NCBI RefSeq assembly: GCF_943192905.1
Contig: NZ_CALPCC010000009.1
Location: forward strand, 25,188 to 89,187
Length of the DNA: 64,000 nucleotides
DNA from: Adlercreutzia murintestinalis
GTDB taxonomy: Bacteria; Actinomycetota; Coriobacteriia; Coriobacteriales; Eggerthellaceae
Direction: 5' to 3'
The translations under genes and the position numbers were made by a program. How positions within the stretch are numbered: the stretch's first letter is position 1; each line of letters opens with the position of its first letter. The notes beneath the pieces were generated by a model that was given only the letters and a program-made list of their open reading frames with translations, ran no database searches and was not told where the DNA came from. This document shows positions 18,329-27,786 of this stretch, piece by piece.

Positions 18329-19495
18329 ATGATGGTTGATGTAGTTTCGAAAAGGGAATGTGTAGGCTGTAAAGCTTGTGGGGATATTTGTCCTGTGAAC
18401 GCTATCACCTTTCCAGAGGACCAAGAAGGATTCTGGTCTCCGGCTATCGATCTTGATGTCTGTATCGAATGTGATAAATGCGAATCTGCTTGTCTGGTCC
18501 TGAGCAGGCGGGATAGGGGAAACAAGAGTCAGCCGGATGTGCTTTCCACTATAAATCGGGATGAACAAATAAGGTATGACAGCACTTCAGGTGGCCTATA
18601 TCCCGCTTTGGCGAGCGCTTTTCTAGAGAGTGGCGGTTGGATAATAGGCTGCGCGTTCACGCCTGACATGCAGGGAGCGGAATTCATAGCTTCTTCTAGC
18701 AGGGATGGTCTCAGCCGCATCATGCGCTCGAAGTACTTCCAAGCAGATACAGCTGGTATATATGCGACGACCAAGAGATTGCTCGAACAAGGAGAGAGGG
18801 TGCTATTCTCTGGCTGTCCATGTCAGGTACAGGCGCTCTATTGCTTTCTAGGTGAAGAGTATGCGAATCTGCTCACGGTGGATTTCATCTGTTTAGGAAT
18901 CAATTCGCCGCTTGCATATAGAGCTTTTATCAGCGAACTCGAAAACGAACATCATTCTCCGGTGAAGGAGGTGCGCTTCAAAGACAAATCGGCCGGATGG
19001 ACGCAGCTTGGCACAAAGATCGTGTTCCAGAATGGGGAGGAAGAGTTCCATGGCAAAGATTCAGACCCCTGGGTGAATGCATATGTGGTTGGCAAGCTGA
19101 TGGTCAGGCCATCTTGCACGGCCTGTCCCTGTAAGGGCTTTCCGCGTGTCGCTGATCTGTCTTTCGGGGATTTCTGGGGGATCGCTCTTTCAAAAGAGGA
19201 TATGAGAAAAGGCGTATCTGTTGCCTTGATAAATAATGAGAGAGGAAGGAGCCTTCTTGAAGAATCCCGGGATATGCTTGAGGTCATGCGATACACCCTT
19301 GAAGATGCAGTCGGAGGTAATCCCGCCTTGGTGCGTTCGGTAGACCGGGGACAAGATGCAGAAGAGTTCTTTGAGCGCATCCATTATGAACCCTATAGCA
19401 GTGTTGTTTGGGATCTGGTGGGAAGAAGAAAGAGACTGGGCCTTCTTGGTCGTATCGTCTCGAAGATGAGATCCATCGCTGACAAGTTGAGGTGA
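18329..19495 (+). CDS. FrhB-like iron-sulfur protein, copy 2
   Basis: A 388-residue protein with the same architecture as the gene at 8478. It has two ferredoxin-type clusters (CVGCKACGDICPVN at about 12-25 and CIECDKCESACLV at about 47-59) and an FrhB/FdhB C-terminal region with STSGGLYPAL, FSGCPCQVQAL, VRFKDKSAGW and CTACPCKG. In the second cluster the usual Cys-Pro is Cys-Leu. The start ATG 18329 follows AGAGGGACGA. It presumably carries electrons for a sugar modification; the substrate is unknown. Confidence 0.84.
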   Translation: MMVDVVSKRECVGCKACGDICPVNAITFPEDQEGFWSPAIDLDVCIECDKCESACLVLSRRDRGNKSQPDVLSTINRDEQIRYDSTSGGLYPALASAFLESGGWIIGCAFTPDMQGAEFIASSSRDGLSRIMRSKYFQADTAGIYATTKRLLEQGERVLFSGCPCQVQALYCFLGEEYANLLTVDFICLGINSPLAYRAFISELENEHHSPVKEVRFKDKSAGWTQLGTKIVFQNGEEEFHGKDSDPWVNAYVVGKLMVRPSCTACPCKGFPRVADLSFGDFWGIALSKEDMRKGVSVALINNERGRSLLEESRDMLEVMRYTLEDAVGGNPALVRSVDRGQDAEEFFERIHYEPYSSVVWDLVGRRKRLGLLGRIVSKMRSIADKLR

Positions 19496-19534
19496 TCTCT
19501 TCCCCAATATCGTTCAGATGATGAAGGGTTTTTT

Positions 19535-21274
19535 ATGGCAAACAGGTTCTTACAGATAAAGAAAAGCAAAAGAAGAGACCGTACCGGCTTCAAGTCGGTA
19601 AGAATGGCCGTGATGGGGGATTGCGCTACCCAACATCTTGCTGAGGTTCTCGAAGGGGTTGGTGCTGAGCATTCGCTTGATATTGAGGTGTTCGACGCGG
19701 ATTATGATCAAATAGATGCTTTGGTGTTGGATAGAGCCTCAGAGTTGTATGCGTTCTCAGCTGACTGCATCCTTATCCAGAACTGCGTTGAGAAGCTCTA
19801 CGATCGGTATCTTGAATACCCCAGTGAGAAGCGCGGGTTGTTTTGTGAAGAAGTTGTCGGGCTGATGCGCTCTCGTTGGAAAAGGATAGGCGATACATCA
19901 CGCGCGATGATCATCCAAACGAATTATCCGGAAATGGATGATCGGGTTTTCGGAGATTTTGCCAACGAAGTCCCCGGATCATTCATCAGCCAGCTGCGGC
20001 GCATCAACGTCGGGCTTATGGATGCTGCTGCAGCGTCCTCCAAAGTTAGGATATTGGATGTATGCCAGATCCAATCAACCATGGGAAGGGACTGTTTTTT
20101 TGACCCAAAGCTCTACTGCACATCGAAGATCCCGTGCTCGTTGGAGGCGCTGTGCTCAATAGGCGAGAGTGCCATCCGCACTGTCCGGGCTATGTTGGGA
20201 GAGATGAAGAAATGCGTCATCGTCGATCTCGATAACACGATGTGGGGAGGTGTGATCGGGGATGATGGATTATCTGGGATAGAGATCGGCGATCTCGGTA
20301 TCGGGGCTGCTTTCGTATCCCTGCAAAAATGGCTGAAAGAGCTGAAGGGGAGAGGCATCCTACTGGCAGTATGCAGCAAGAATGATCTGGAAACCGCTCA
20401 GGAACCTTTTGAAAAGCATGATGAGATGGTGCTGAAGCTCGATGATTTCGCTGCGTTCGTGGCGAACTGGGAAGACAAGGCCAGCAATATCAAAGCCATC
20501 CAGAAAGAGCTCAACATCGGCATGGACAGCCTGGTATTCATCGACGATAACCCTTTCGAGCGCAATGCGGTACGGTCTCTCCTTCCGGATGTCGTTGTTC
20601 CTGAATTGCCGGATGATCCAGCTTGCTATCTTCCTTATCTTCAATTTTGCGACCTTTTTACGGCAAATGCATACTCTATCGAGGATAAGAACAGGACCGA
20701 GCTCTATGCTGCAGAGCGATCAAGACGTATCGCAGAATCCCAGTATCAGAGTTACGAAGACTATCTAGAAGGTCTCTGCATGATCGCTGCAGTCGAGCCT
20801 TTTGATGAGATGAGTATTCCGCGCGTTGCTCAGCTGACCCAGCGCTCGAATCAATTCAATCTCCGCACCATCCGATATTCAGAAGCAGAGATCAGTGCGA
20901 TAGCTGCTTCCGATGATTATCTGACAGCAGCTTTCACGCTTTCCGACAGATTTGGCGATCATGGATTGATAGCGCTGGTTATCCTTGAGAAGAGGGGGCT
21001 AGATGAGCTTTTCATCGATAGCTTGATCATGAGCTGTCGGGTTCTCAAGCGTGGCATGGAAGAATTCGTCATGAACAAGATCGTGGATTTGGCTCGGGAG
21101 CATGGTTTCGGACGCCTTGTGGGCGAATACATCGAGACCAAGAAGAACAAAATGGTTGCAGAGCTTTACAATAATATGGGATTCACGCAGTCGGATGGTA
21201 CCTATGAGCTTTTACTTGCCGATTATGCGGAAAAGAGCACCTACATCCAGGAGGAAGAGAATGGCGACAGATGA
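19535..21274 (+). CDS. FkbH-like HAD-family protein
   Basis: A 579-residue FkbH homologue. FkbH proteins dephosphorylate 1,3-bisphosphoglycerate and load the resulting glyceryl group on an acyl carrier protein. The HAD motif is IVDLDNTMWGG with D231 and D233; VCSKND and VFIDDNPFERN follow, then a GNAT-like C-terminal region (FGDHGLIALVILEK, SCRVLKRGMEEFVMN). The next gene encodes an ACP and overlaps by 14 bases, which strongly supports ACP loading. In this locus the module may provide an acyl decoration on the polysaccharide. Which acid it loads is not determined by sequence. Confidence 0.85.
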   Translation: MANRFLQIKKSKRRDRTGFKSVRMAVMGDCATQHLAEVLEGVGAEHSLDIEVFDADYDQIDALVLDRASELYAFSADCILIQNCVEKLYDRYLEYPSEKRGLFCEEVVGLMRSRWKRIGDTSRAMIIQTNYPEMDDRVFGDFANEVPGSFISQLRRINVGLMDAAAASSKVRILDVCQIQSTMGRDCFFDPKLYCTSKIPCSLEALCSIGESAIRTVRAMLGEMKKCVIVDLDNTMWGGVIGDDGLSGIEIGDLGIGAAFVSLQKWLKELKGRGILLAVCSKNDLETAQEPFEKHDEMVLKLDDFAAFVANWEDKASNIKAIQKELNIGMDSLVFIDDNPFERNAVRSLLPDVVVPELPDDPACYLPYLQFCDLFTANAYSIEDKNRTELYAAERSRRIAESQYQSYEDYLEGLCMIAAVEPFDEMSIPRVAQLTQRSNQFNLRTIRYSEAEISAIAASDDYLTAAFTLSDRFGDHGLIALVILEKRGLDELFIDSLIMSCRVLKRGMEEFVMNKIVDLAREHGFGRLVGEYIETKKNKMVAELYNNMGFTQSDGTYELLLADYAEKSTYIQEEENGDR

Positions 21275-21500
21275 GATATACGGGAAGCTGAATAAGATAT
21301 TCCGCGACGTGTTCGATGACGATGAGATCGTACTGACTGCAGAGACCACCGCTGATGACATAGAGGATTGGGATAGCCTGGCGCAAATCACCTTGATAAC
21401 AGTTATCGAAGACGAGTTCGGTATCCGTTTTGCTGCTTCGGAGATCTCAAGCTTGCAGAATGTGGGCGAGATGGTTGAAGTGATAGCGAAGAAGCAGTGA
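21261..21500 (+). CDS. Acyl carrier protein
   Basis: A 79-residue acidic helical protein with the phosphopantetheine site serine in DWDSLAQITL at about residue 40, and the usual EDEFGIRF helix after it. ATG 21261 is preceded by AGGAGG and lies inside the end of the FkbH-like gene, so the two are translationally coupled. It is the likely carrier for the acyl group handled by the FkbH, MaoC-like and SDR neighbours. Confidence 0.88.
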   Translation: MATDEIYGKLNKIFRDVFDDDEIVLTAETTADDIEDWDSLAQITLITVIEDEFGIRFAASEISSLQNVGEMVEVIAKKQ

Positions 21501-21504
21501 GCCT

Positions 21505-21930
21505 ATGAGCGTGCAAGGCTATACCTTTGAAGATTTCTGTGTAGGGGAGAGCGCCTCTTTTTGTAAGCGGATCTCTCTTGAAATGGTTGAGGCATTCTGA
21601 GGATTGTCCGGGGATACCAATATGCTGCATTGCGATCGATCTTACGCAATGGAGCGGGGGTATCAAGATAGGGTCGTTTACGGAATGTTGGTCGCCTCGC
21701 TTTATTCGACGCTGGTTGGCGTTTACCTCCCGGGAGAGCTATGTCTCTTGAACAAGGTGGATGTGAGTTTTCGCAAACCTGTATACCCTGGTGACGAATT
21801 GACTGTGAGCGGCGAGGTTGTTTCAGTGCATCAGGTGCTCCGTGTTGCAACCATTAAAGCGAAGATAGTCAATCAAGATAGCGTGAAAGTATCGAACGCC
21901 ACCATCCAAGTTTCTGTGCGGGAGAATTGA
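21505..21930 (+). pseudogene. MaoC-like hot-dog dehydratase with in-frame TGA
   Basis: Read through, this is a 141-residue MaoC-type (R)-hydratase with FEDFCVGESA, a helix ending EMVEAF, then GLSGDTNMLHCD holding the catalytic Asp and His, then VVYGMLVASLYS and VDVSFRKPVYPGDE. A TGA at 21598-21600 replaces one residue just before the catalytic loop, and the frame is otherwise intact. Translation could only restart at the in-frame TTG 21604, which would lose the N-terminal strand and helix. Either the gene is dead, the stop is suppressed, or it is a base error. Its role would be reversible hydration of an enoyl-ACP. Confidence 0.75.
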
Positions 21931-22685
21931 TCCAGATGGCTGAAATGGCAGAATCAAAAAGGGTACACCTCATAACCGGCGCATCTTCGGCGATCGGTCA
22001 AGCTTTTATAGGCGCTCTCTGCTCCGCAGGAGAAGAGGCTGTTGTTATTGCTCAGTACAACCAAACGCCCGTGGAGGAGGTTCGGGATCGAACTGGCTTC
22101 AGGATTATTCCTATAAAAGCCGATCTCGGCGATCCTGCGCAAGTTGAGTCCTTGATAAGCCGCATCGACGACATGGGTTATGCGCCTGACAAGATCATCC
22201 ATCTTGCGGCTGATAAGTTCGCATACCAGCGCTTTAAGCAGCTCGAATGGCAACGCGTAGAGCGAGCGATGTCTATTCAGGTTCATTCGGTTTTGCAGCT
22301 GATGCAGCATTACCTTCCCATGATGGCTAAGCAGCATTATGGGCGTGTTGTTATCATGCTCAGCGCATACACGTTGGGGATGCCCCCGAAATTCATGAGC
22401 GACTATATTATCGTGAAAAATGCGCTTCTCGGATTGATGAAGGCTGCGGCTGCTGAATATGCGGGTAAGGGCGTGGCTGTGAATGGCATTTCTCCGAATA
22501 TGATAGAGACCCCCTTCCTTTCGAATATCGACGAGCGTGTTATTGAGATGACGGCTGCAGAGTCGTCCTTGAAACGGAACATAACAACTTTAGAAGTTGC
22601 AAAAGCCATTCAATTTCTTTTGTCTGATGAAGCAGAGTGCATGAATGGCGCCAATCTGAATCTTACTGGTGGCGATCGGGCATAA
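21927..22685 (+). CDS. Short-chain dehydrogenase/reductase
   Basis: A 252-residue classical SDR. It has the cofactor motif TGASSAIGQAF near residue 17, DKIIHLAAD, a catalytic Ser and the YIIVKNA Tyr-x3-Lys, with NGISPNMIETPF after it. The start is TTG 21927, overlapping the TGA of the MaoC gene, or ATG 21936 or 21945, all in frame. Together with the MaoC-like protein and the ACP it would interconvert 3-oxo-, 3-hydroxy- and enoyl-ACP groups. The most plausible role is tailoring of an acyl chain attached to the polysaccharide. Confidence 0.85.
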   Translation: MIQMAEMAESKRVHLITGASSAIGQAFIGALCSAGEEAVVIAQYNQTPVEEVRDRTGFRIIPIKADLGDPAQVESLISRIDDMGYAPDKIIHLAADKFAYQRFKQLEWQRVERAMSIQVHSVLQLMQHYLPMMAKQHYGRVVIMLSAYTLGMPPKFMSDYIIVKNALLGLMKAAAAEYAGKGVAVNGISPNMIETPFLSNIDERVIEMTAAESSLKRNITTLEVAKAIQFLLSDEAECMNGANLNLTGGDRA

Positions 22686-22723
22686 ATTGCATTAGGTGTA
22701 ACCCTTGTTGTTTTTAAGAAGCC

Positions 22724-22879
22724 ATGATCCCATTCTTTGACAAGATGAAACATGCGATAGAAATGCTCGGCGGCAAGCGTGATGTGGCGATCATGGTCGT
22801 CGCATCCATTATCTTCTCGATGTGCGTCATATTGCCTCATTGGGCCGATAGGGTTTTTCTAAGAAAGAGTGCGTGGTAA
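22724..22879 (+). CDS. Small membrane protein (51 aa)
   Basis: A 51-codon frame from ATG 22724 to TAA 22877-22879 encodes an amphipathic N-terminus (MIPFFDKMKHAIEML), one membrane segment (MVVASIIFSMCVIL) and a basic tail (DRVFLRKSAW). It overlaps the GTG start of the next membrane-protein gene by seven bases. It may be a separate small subunit, or the detached N-terminus of that larger protein after a frameshift. No family is recognised. Confidence 0.5.
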   Translation: MIPFFDKMKHAIEMLGGKRDVAIMVVASIIFSMCVILPHWADRVFLRKSAW

Positions 22880-24429
22880 TTGCTCTTGCCTTAGCAGTTC
22901 TGGTCTTTATCGCGCTTGTGGCTGCCAGACAGCTGATGGGTCGGCTTGCTGCCTCGCATCGTGGAAATGAGGAGCGGATCAGGATCGCTTTTCCTCGGAC
23001 TGCGCGCTTTTTCTTTGTATGTTTTGCGTTGCTCGAGGTCGTTCTGCTTATCGTTGTTCTGTCGAACTATCCGGGATTTGTCTCTTTCGATTCTTTCGAT
23101 AGCATACGGCAAGTGCTCGGAACGGCGGAAAGGACGTCGGCGCGTCACTACGATGGGCTTATGAACTATCATCCCATCTTTTTCACGTTTCTCGTCGGCG
23201 TTGCCTTTTCGCTTGCGACGCCCTTCGGAGATATAGCTGTATCGGTGTTCGTATTCTCTCTGATACAGATCACGGCAACCGCTTCAGTGCTTGCATGGGC
23301 GCTTACCTGGCTGGACAAAAGAGGCGTTGGGAAGCCGTACCTGCTGGTTGCTACGGCATTTCTTCTTTTCAGTCCCGTGGTGATGATCCATGCTATCACG
23401 ATGTGGAAAGACGTGGTATTCAGCCTCGTTATGCTCGTGTATATCCTCAAGCTCTTTGATTTCGCTTGCCAGGATACGTTGTCTAGGAAGGATATGGTTC
23501 TCTTTGTCGCGCTTTCCCTCGGACTCATAGTGCTTCGGAATAATGGGATCTATATCGTTTTGGCCACGCTGGTCTTTATGTTTATAGGTCTTGATAAGGT
23601 CAGAAAACTTCTTGCATGCGTCGCGTGTGCATTGATTGCTTTCGTGCTTGTTGTCAATGGACCAGTTTTCTCGCTTCTGCAGATACAGAACGTCAATTTC
23701 TCGGAATCTTTGAGCATTCCGCTTCAACAGGTGGCGGCGGTTTTGCATCATGGAGGAAAGATAGACGAAGATCAGAAAGACTTCCTTGACAAAATACGTC
23801 CTGTGGAAGAGATGGCATCGAGCTATCGTCCCGAATGCCCGGATCCGATCAAATATGTCGAGGATTTCGATGAGTCGTTCTTGGCCGATCATAAACTGGA
23901 GTTCTTGATGGTGTGGGCTCAGCTGATGCCCGAGAACCTGGGCATCTATACAAGAGCCTGGATCAAGGAAACGGAGGGTTATTGGCATCCCGGGTATCTA
24001 TCTATGATAGGGACTCCAAAAGGTGTAGTGGCTACGGAACGACATGTTTTTAAGGGATTAGGGGAGCAGGATTTTGATTTTTCGGATCCCGTTGATCTGA
24101 TCGGGCTCGACCTCAACATTTTCAGCATCACGAATACCCTCGCAAAGGATTTCCCTGGCTTATTCAGCATGGGAACCATCGTCTGGGTCGTCATCTTCGG
24201 TTTTGTGTTCTCTTTGCTTGGTAGAGAAGTCAGAGGCGTCCTGCGCTTCTTGAGCTTCGTTCCCCTTCTTGCGCTGCTGTTCACGCTGCTGATCGCGGTG
24301 CCCATATCATGGTTCTTCAGATATATCTTGGCATTCTATCTGGTCATTCCGTTCCTGCCTGTTCTGTCGGGTATTGCGGGCTGCTGCAGAGTGTATGATG
24401 GGGTTCTCGGCGAGCGGTCTACCGTGTAA
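22873..24429 (+). CDS. Polytopic membrane protein, GT-C-like (DUF6020-like)
   Basis: A 518-residue protein with about eleven membrane segments. It has the NYHPIFFTF loop and the MWKD motif at about residues 177-180 that mark DUF6020-type proteins of surface-polymer loci. A large extracytoplasmic region lies at about 285-400. The order of elements resembles GT-C glycosyltransferases using lipid-linked donors, so it may decorate the polymer outside the membrane; this is inference. GTG 22873 is used because no upstream ATG is in frame. Confidence 0.7.
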   Translation: MVIALALAVLVFIALVAARQLMGRLAASHRGNEERIRIAFPRTARFFFVCFALLEVVLLIVVLSNYPGFVSFDSFDSIRQVLGTAERTSARHYDGLMNYHPIFFTFLVGVAFSLATPFGDIAVSVFVFSLIQITATASVLAWALTWLDKRGVGKPYLLVATAFLLFSPVVMIHAITMWKDVVFSLVMLVYILKLFDFACQDTLSRKDMVLFVALSLGLIVLRNNGIYIVLATLVFMFIGLDKVRKLLACVACALIAFVLVVNGPVFSLLQIQNVNFSESLSIPLQQVAAVLHHGGKIDEDQKDFLDKIRPVEEMASSYRPECPDPIKYVEDFDESFLADHKLEFLMVWAQLMPENLGIYTRAWIKETEGYWHPGYLSMIGTPKGVVATERHVFKGLGEQDFDFSDPVDLIGLDLNIFSITNTLAKDFPGLFSMGTIVWVVIFGFVFSLLGREVRGVLRFLSFVPLLALLFTLLIAVPISWFFRYILAFYLVIPFLPVLSGIAGCCRVYDGVLGERSTV

Positions 24430-24443
24430 CGGAGTCTTAGGGA

Positions 24444-25256
24444 TCAGTGCGGGTTGTATGAGCCTGATATGGCTCGGAAGAGCACTTTGAGCAAATCGAG
24501 ATTCCCCTTCATCCCTTTGATCTTTGTCGGGGTGTCTCCTGCGGAGGGATACGCTCTCTCAACGGGCACTTCGCATGCTTTGTATCCGATCTGGGTTGCG
24601 CGGATAGCCAGGTAAGCAAGCAATTCATAGCCATCGAATACGTCACGTAGCGGCTGTACGCGAGCGTCGCTGAGATATGAGGCGCTGTAGGCGCGAAAGC
24701 CGTTCGTCGTATCGGTGAATCGATGATGAGCCACAAGGGAAGTAAGGGGAGCGTGGATGGCTCTCACGGCGATAAGCCGTGAAAGGGGAGTATTGATGGC
24801 ACGGCCATCACGAACGAAGCGGCTTCCTTGTACGAATCCGTAGCCTTGTTGAAGCGCATCGATAAAAAGAGGAACGCACTCGACGGAGTCTTTATTATTT
24901 CCATCGACCGTGATGATGCCGTCGTATCCGCGCTGTTGGGCAAAGAAGACACCCATTTGCAATTGCGCTCCTTGTTTCCCCGCACTTCTTTTTACAAGGA
25001 GCGTATTAACGCCCATGCGTTGAAGGAAATCGACTTCGATGCTGCCATTGTCTGAACCACCGTCGCAGATTATGATATCGCAGAGATCCTCGATTGCATG
25101 AAGGTGGGCGCATAACAATTCTCTCTGGATACGATCTCCTTCATTTATCACGGGAATCAAGAGGCAGTAGCTTGATCGCTTTGGTTGTATTTTATCTCCT
25201 CGAATGCTGGAACTCCGGGTACTCCGCTGCGGATCATGAGAACACCTCGGCGACAT
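24444..25256 (-). CDS. Glycosyltransferase family 2 (GT-A)
   Basis: A 270-residue GT2 enzyme. The core reads CLLIPVINEGDRI, IIICDGGSDNGS, ITVDGNNKDS (the DxD-like donor site), GSRFVRDGRA and TNGFRAYS, the order found in dolichyl-phosphate-mannose-synthase-like enzymes. A Gln/Lys-rich N-terminal extension of about 28 residues overlaps the end of the isomerase gene by 23 bases. It is the last gene of a three-gene minus-strand unit (GtrII, isomerase, GT2), suggesting that it makes the lipid-phosphate sugar used by the GtrII-type enzyme. The donor sugar is unknown. Confidence 0.83.
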   Translation of the reverse strand: MSPRCSHDPQRSTRSSSIRGDKIQPKRSSYCLLIPVINEGDRIQRELLCAHLHAIEDLCDIIICDGGSDNGSIEVDFLQRMGVNTLLVKRSAGKQGAQLQMGVFFAQQRGYDGIITVDGNNKDSVECVPLFIDALQQGYGFVQGSRFVRDGRAINTPLSRLIAVRAIHAPLTSLVAHHRFTDTTNGFRAYSASYLSDARVQPLRDVFDGYELLAYLAIRATQIGYKACEVPVERAYPSAGDTPTKIKGMKGNLDLLKVLFRAISGSYNPH

Positions 25257-26034
25257 ATTCGAGGCATTTGTTCAGGATGCGACGGTCGGCCGATGCCATT
25301 TCCAGCGAGATATATCCCTGGTAATCCTGGTCTTCGAGAAGTTCCTTGAGTTGGTAGTGGATGTCTCGTGCTTGAATGGGGGCAAGATGCGGTTCGCTGA
25401 TATGCACGTGGCTTACGAAGGGGATGATGGGGATGAGGGAGTCAAGGGGCTCATCGTTTGCAAGGATGGTTCCTAGATCGAGGTTTATGGAAAAGGCCGC
25501 TGCAATGTATGAGGGGAGGGAGCTTAGAAATCTGTAGGCATCAGTAGTCGTATTCAGGAAATTTGTTTGGTAGATAGCCGGGTTCGGCTCGATGGCGATC
25601 CGGGCTCGGTGCTCTTCTGCAATGCCAGCCAAAGCATTAAAGAAACTGTAGGCATCTTCAATGGTTTTTGTGGGCGGAAGGGATCGATTCTTTGGGCAGC
25701 CGAAGACAAGATTCGGGCATCCTATGGCATCAGCGTAATGAAGAGCCTGTTCTGTCAGTTCAAGCAGGATCGCGGCTTCGTCTGGAATGAAGATATTCTC
25801 GGACCGGCCATACCAGATGCTTTGCATGCTGCATATTTTAAGTCCGTATTCGTTTTCTAGATGCTGTTTGAAATCAAGAGAGACATCAATATTCTCGTAG
25901 GGCCTTTCCGGGCATAATCTGGTGGGAGCGATCTCAAGGCCGCGATAGCCTAGAGAAGCTATCGAGCGCAATACGATAGGATCATCGTCGGCGTTCTATG
26001 CAATATTCGAAACAGATAATAGGAAGGAAGTCAT
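25234..26034 (-). pseudogene. Sugar-phosphate isomerase/epimerase-like TIM barrel with early amber codon
   Basis: The protein is a xylose-isomerase-like TIM barrel of about 266 residues (SLGYRGLEIAPTRL, IAIEPNPAIY, NLDLGTILAND, HVHISEPHLAP, GYISLEMAS). The natural N-terminus appears to begin at ATG 26034 with MTSFLLSVSNIA, then TAG at 25998-25996, then NADDDPIVLRSIASLG. A Trp or similar residue is expected at the stop. Translation may instead start at TTG 25971, giving 245 residues without the first beta strand. Reaction and substrate are unknown; its place between two sugar-transfer genes suggests synthesis of an unusual sugar. Confidence 0.75.
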
Positions 26035-26055
26035 ATATAGTGGGGCACCCTGTTC

Positions 26056-27705
26056 TTAATCCAGTTTTACTACGACGCATTTTCCGATCATTTGGCAACT
26101 ATTCTTTGCGGGAAAGCTGTCCATGCGCTGGACATCCTCTAGAGAAGCATACCATGCGATCGTATTCTCATCCGCAACTTCGATATTACAGCCGATGATG
26201 TTATCAATGTAGGATTGGAGCGTCTGAGGATATGTGACAGACATATTTGAACCCAAGCCGATTTCCCGTGCGTTTTTTGGTCCCTTCCAAATAGGTGGAT
26301 AGGAAAAATCGGGAAAGAGGAAAGAGCGATCCACCGTCAAATACTCTGAGCCTGCAAACCAACCTACGAAAACGACCTTTGTTTCTCCTGGAATATAACC
26401 ATCCACCTGCTCAACTCTATCTAAGATTCGCGTCATGGTAGAAAGGGTGGACTGCGCTTCCAAATCTTTTTTGAGGTAGATGTCGTTGGAATAGATGATG
26501 TTGCTTATACAAAGAATACCTATTGCGACTGGGACCCCGGCTTTTACGGCGAGAGACAGGACTTTATTTGGAATCCTCGGCGTGCGAGAAATGGATGGAG
26601 TGGGAAAGGGATGATTTAGATTCAGATCGAGGACCACGAAAAAAAGAAGATAGAGAAAAGAAAAGGAATAGAACATCAGTCCATGAACGATGCCCTTTGC
26701 TAGGATAAATGTACAGTCTATGGCGAGCGGGAAAAGGAAGATTAAAAAAATAGCCATGGCGATACGTGGTAAAACGGCTCTGTTTTTTGTCAGGATGCGG
26801 CCTATACCTATAAGGGTGAATACGCTGATGATGATATTGATGAGGCCGGAGACAGCAACGTATCTGGTTTCAGGGAAGGTGAGAAGCTGAAAAGGAAGCG
26901 TATAGGCTCCCAATAAGAGATTCTTTTTCGAAATCCGTGCAAAATCTCCGATTCCCTCGATTCCATTCGTGTCTTGAGAGAGTGATATGTTCGCTATGGA
27001 AACAGCAACCCAAGTACCGATCACATAGAGGATTGCTGCTAGGACAAGCACAATGAGAGCGCCACAAACATGCTTCCAAATTGCCTTCAAGGGTACGCCA
27101 CATAAGCATTCACGGATAAGAAAGATCAGCAATACAGCAAGAAAGGTTTGTATGTAGCTTTGATACAGGGCTAAGGAGAAAAAAAGAAACACGCTACCGA
27201 GGAGGTAATTCCTTAAACCCTTTTTCGACCAAAGCCATCCAGCTAACACGCTTGTCAACATTGCAAGCATGTAAATATCGAACCAATTGATATAGGTCGC
27301 ATTCAATAATGCAAGGGTGGTATTAGCGGACAGGACGCCACTTATGAGAACAATGTAAATTGGCTTGCCGAGTTCGAACATTTTTCCCAAAACGAAGACA
27401 GCGGCTGCCACGAATATCGAGCCAAGAATTCCGATAAGAAAGGGAGCTGCTGCATCGCCGCGAATAAAGAGATAAAGCGGTTGCAAAAATCTACCGAGGC
27501 TGATTTCTTGTAATACATCAAGGCTTTGATTGAGAAGAAGAGAATCGTGCGAAACCAGCAGCCCGTTCATCCAGCGGTAAAGATGTGCGGCGAACATCCA
27601 AATAAAAGTGGAAACGAATGCCCACGATCCGGCGCTTCCTGCAGAGTTGAAAGGCCGCATAAAAACTGCAGTGAAATTAACGTCTTTGAACGAAGCCGAT
27701 GGCAT
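26056..27705 (-). CDS. GtrII-like glucosyltransferase domain membrane protein
   Basis: A 549-residue membrane protein with about ten hydrophobic segments and a soluble C-terminal domain of about 140 residues. The N-terminal loop HLYRWMNGLLVSHDSLL followed by LGRFLQPLYLFIRG is the GtrII family pattern (GT-C enzymes that add a glucosyl side branch from a lipid-linked donor outside the membrane). It is the first gene of the minus-strand trio and is transcribed away from the FAD oxidoreductase at 27787, with an 80-bp divergent intergenic region. AT-rich codon use differs from the GC-rich block to its right. Confidence 0.82.
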   Translation of the reverse strand: MPSASFKDVNFTAVFMRPFNSAGSAGSWAFVSTFIWMFAAHLYRWMNGLLVSHDSLLLNQSLDVLQEISLGRFLQPLYLFIRGDAAAPFLIGILGSIFVAAAVFVLGKMFELGKPIYIVLISGVLSANTTLALLNATYINWFDIYMLAMLTSVLAGWLWSKKGLRNYLLGSVFLFFSLALYQSYIQTFLAVLLIFLIRECLCGVPLKAIWKHVCGALIVLVLAAILYVIGTWVAVSIANISLSQDTNGIEGIGDFARISKKNLLLGAYTLPFQLLTFPETRYVAVSGLINIIISVFTLIGIGRILTKNRAVLPRIAMAIFLIFLFPLAIDCTFILAKGIVHGLMFYSFSFLYLLFFVVLDLNLNHPFPTPSISRTPRIPNKVLSLAVKAGVPVAIGILCISNIIYSNDIYLKKDLEAQSTLSTMTRILDRVEQVDGYIPGETKVVFVGWFAGSEYLTVDRSFLFPDFSYPPIWKGPKNAREIGLGSNMSVTYPQTLQSYIDNIIGCNIEVADENTIAWYASLEDVQRMDSFPAKNSCQMIGKCVVVKLD

Positions 27706-27786
27706 GCCCTTTTAATTCCTCCGCCCAATTCAAGTAGAATATATCAGAAGTATAAGCGATGTCTTCTTTGCGAAAACGGATAAGAT

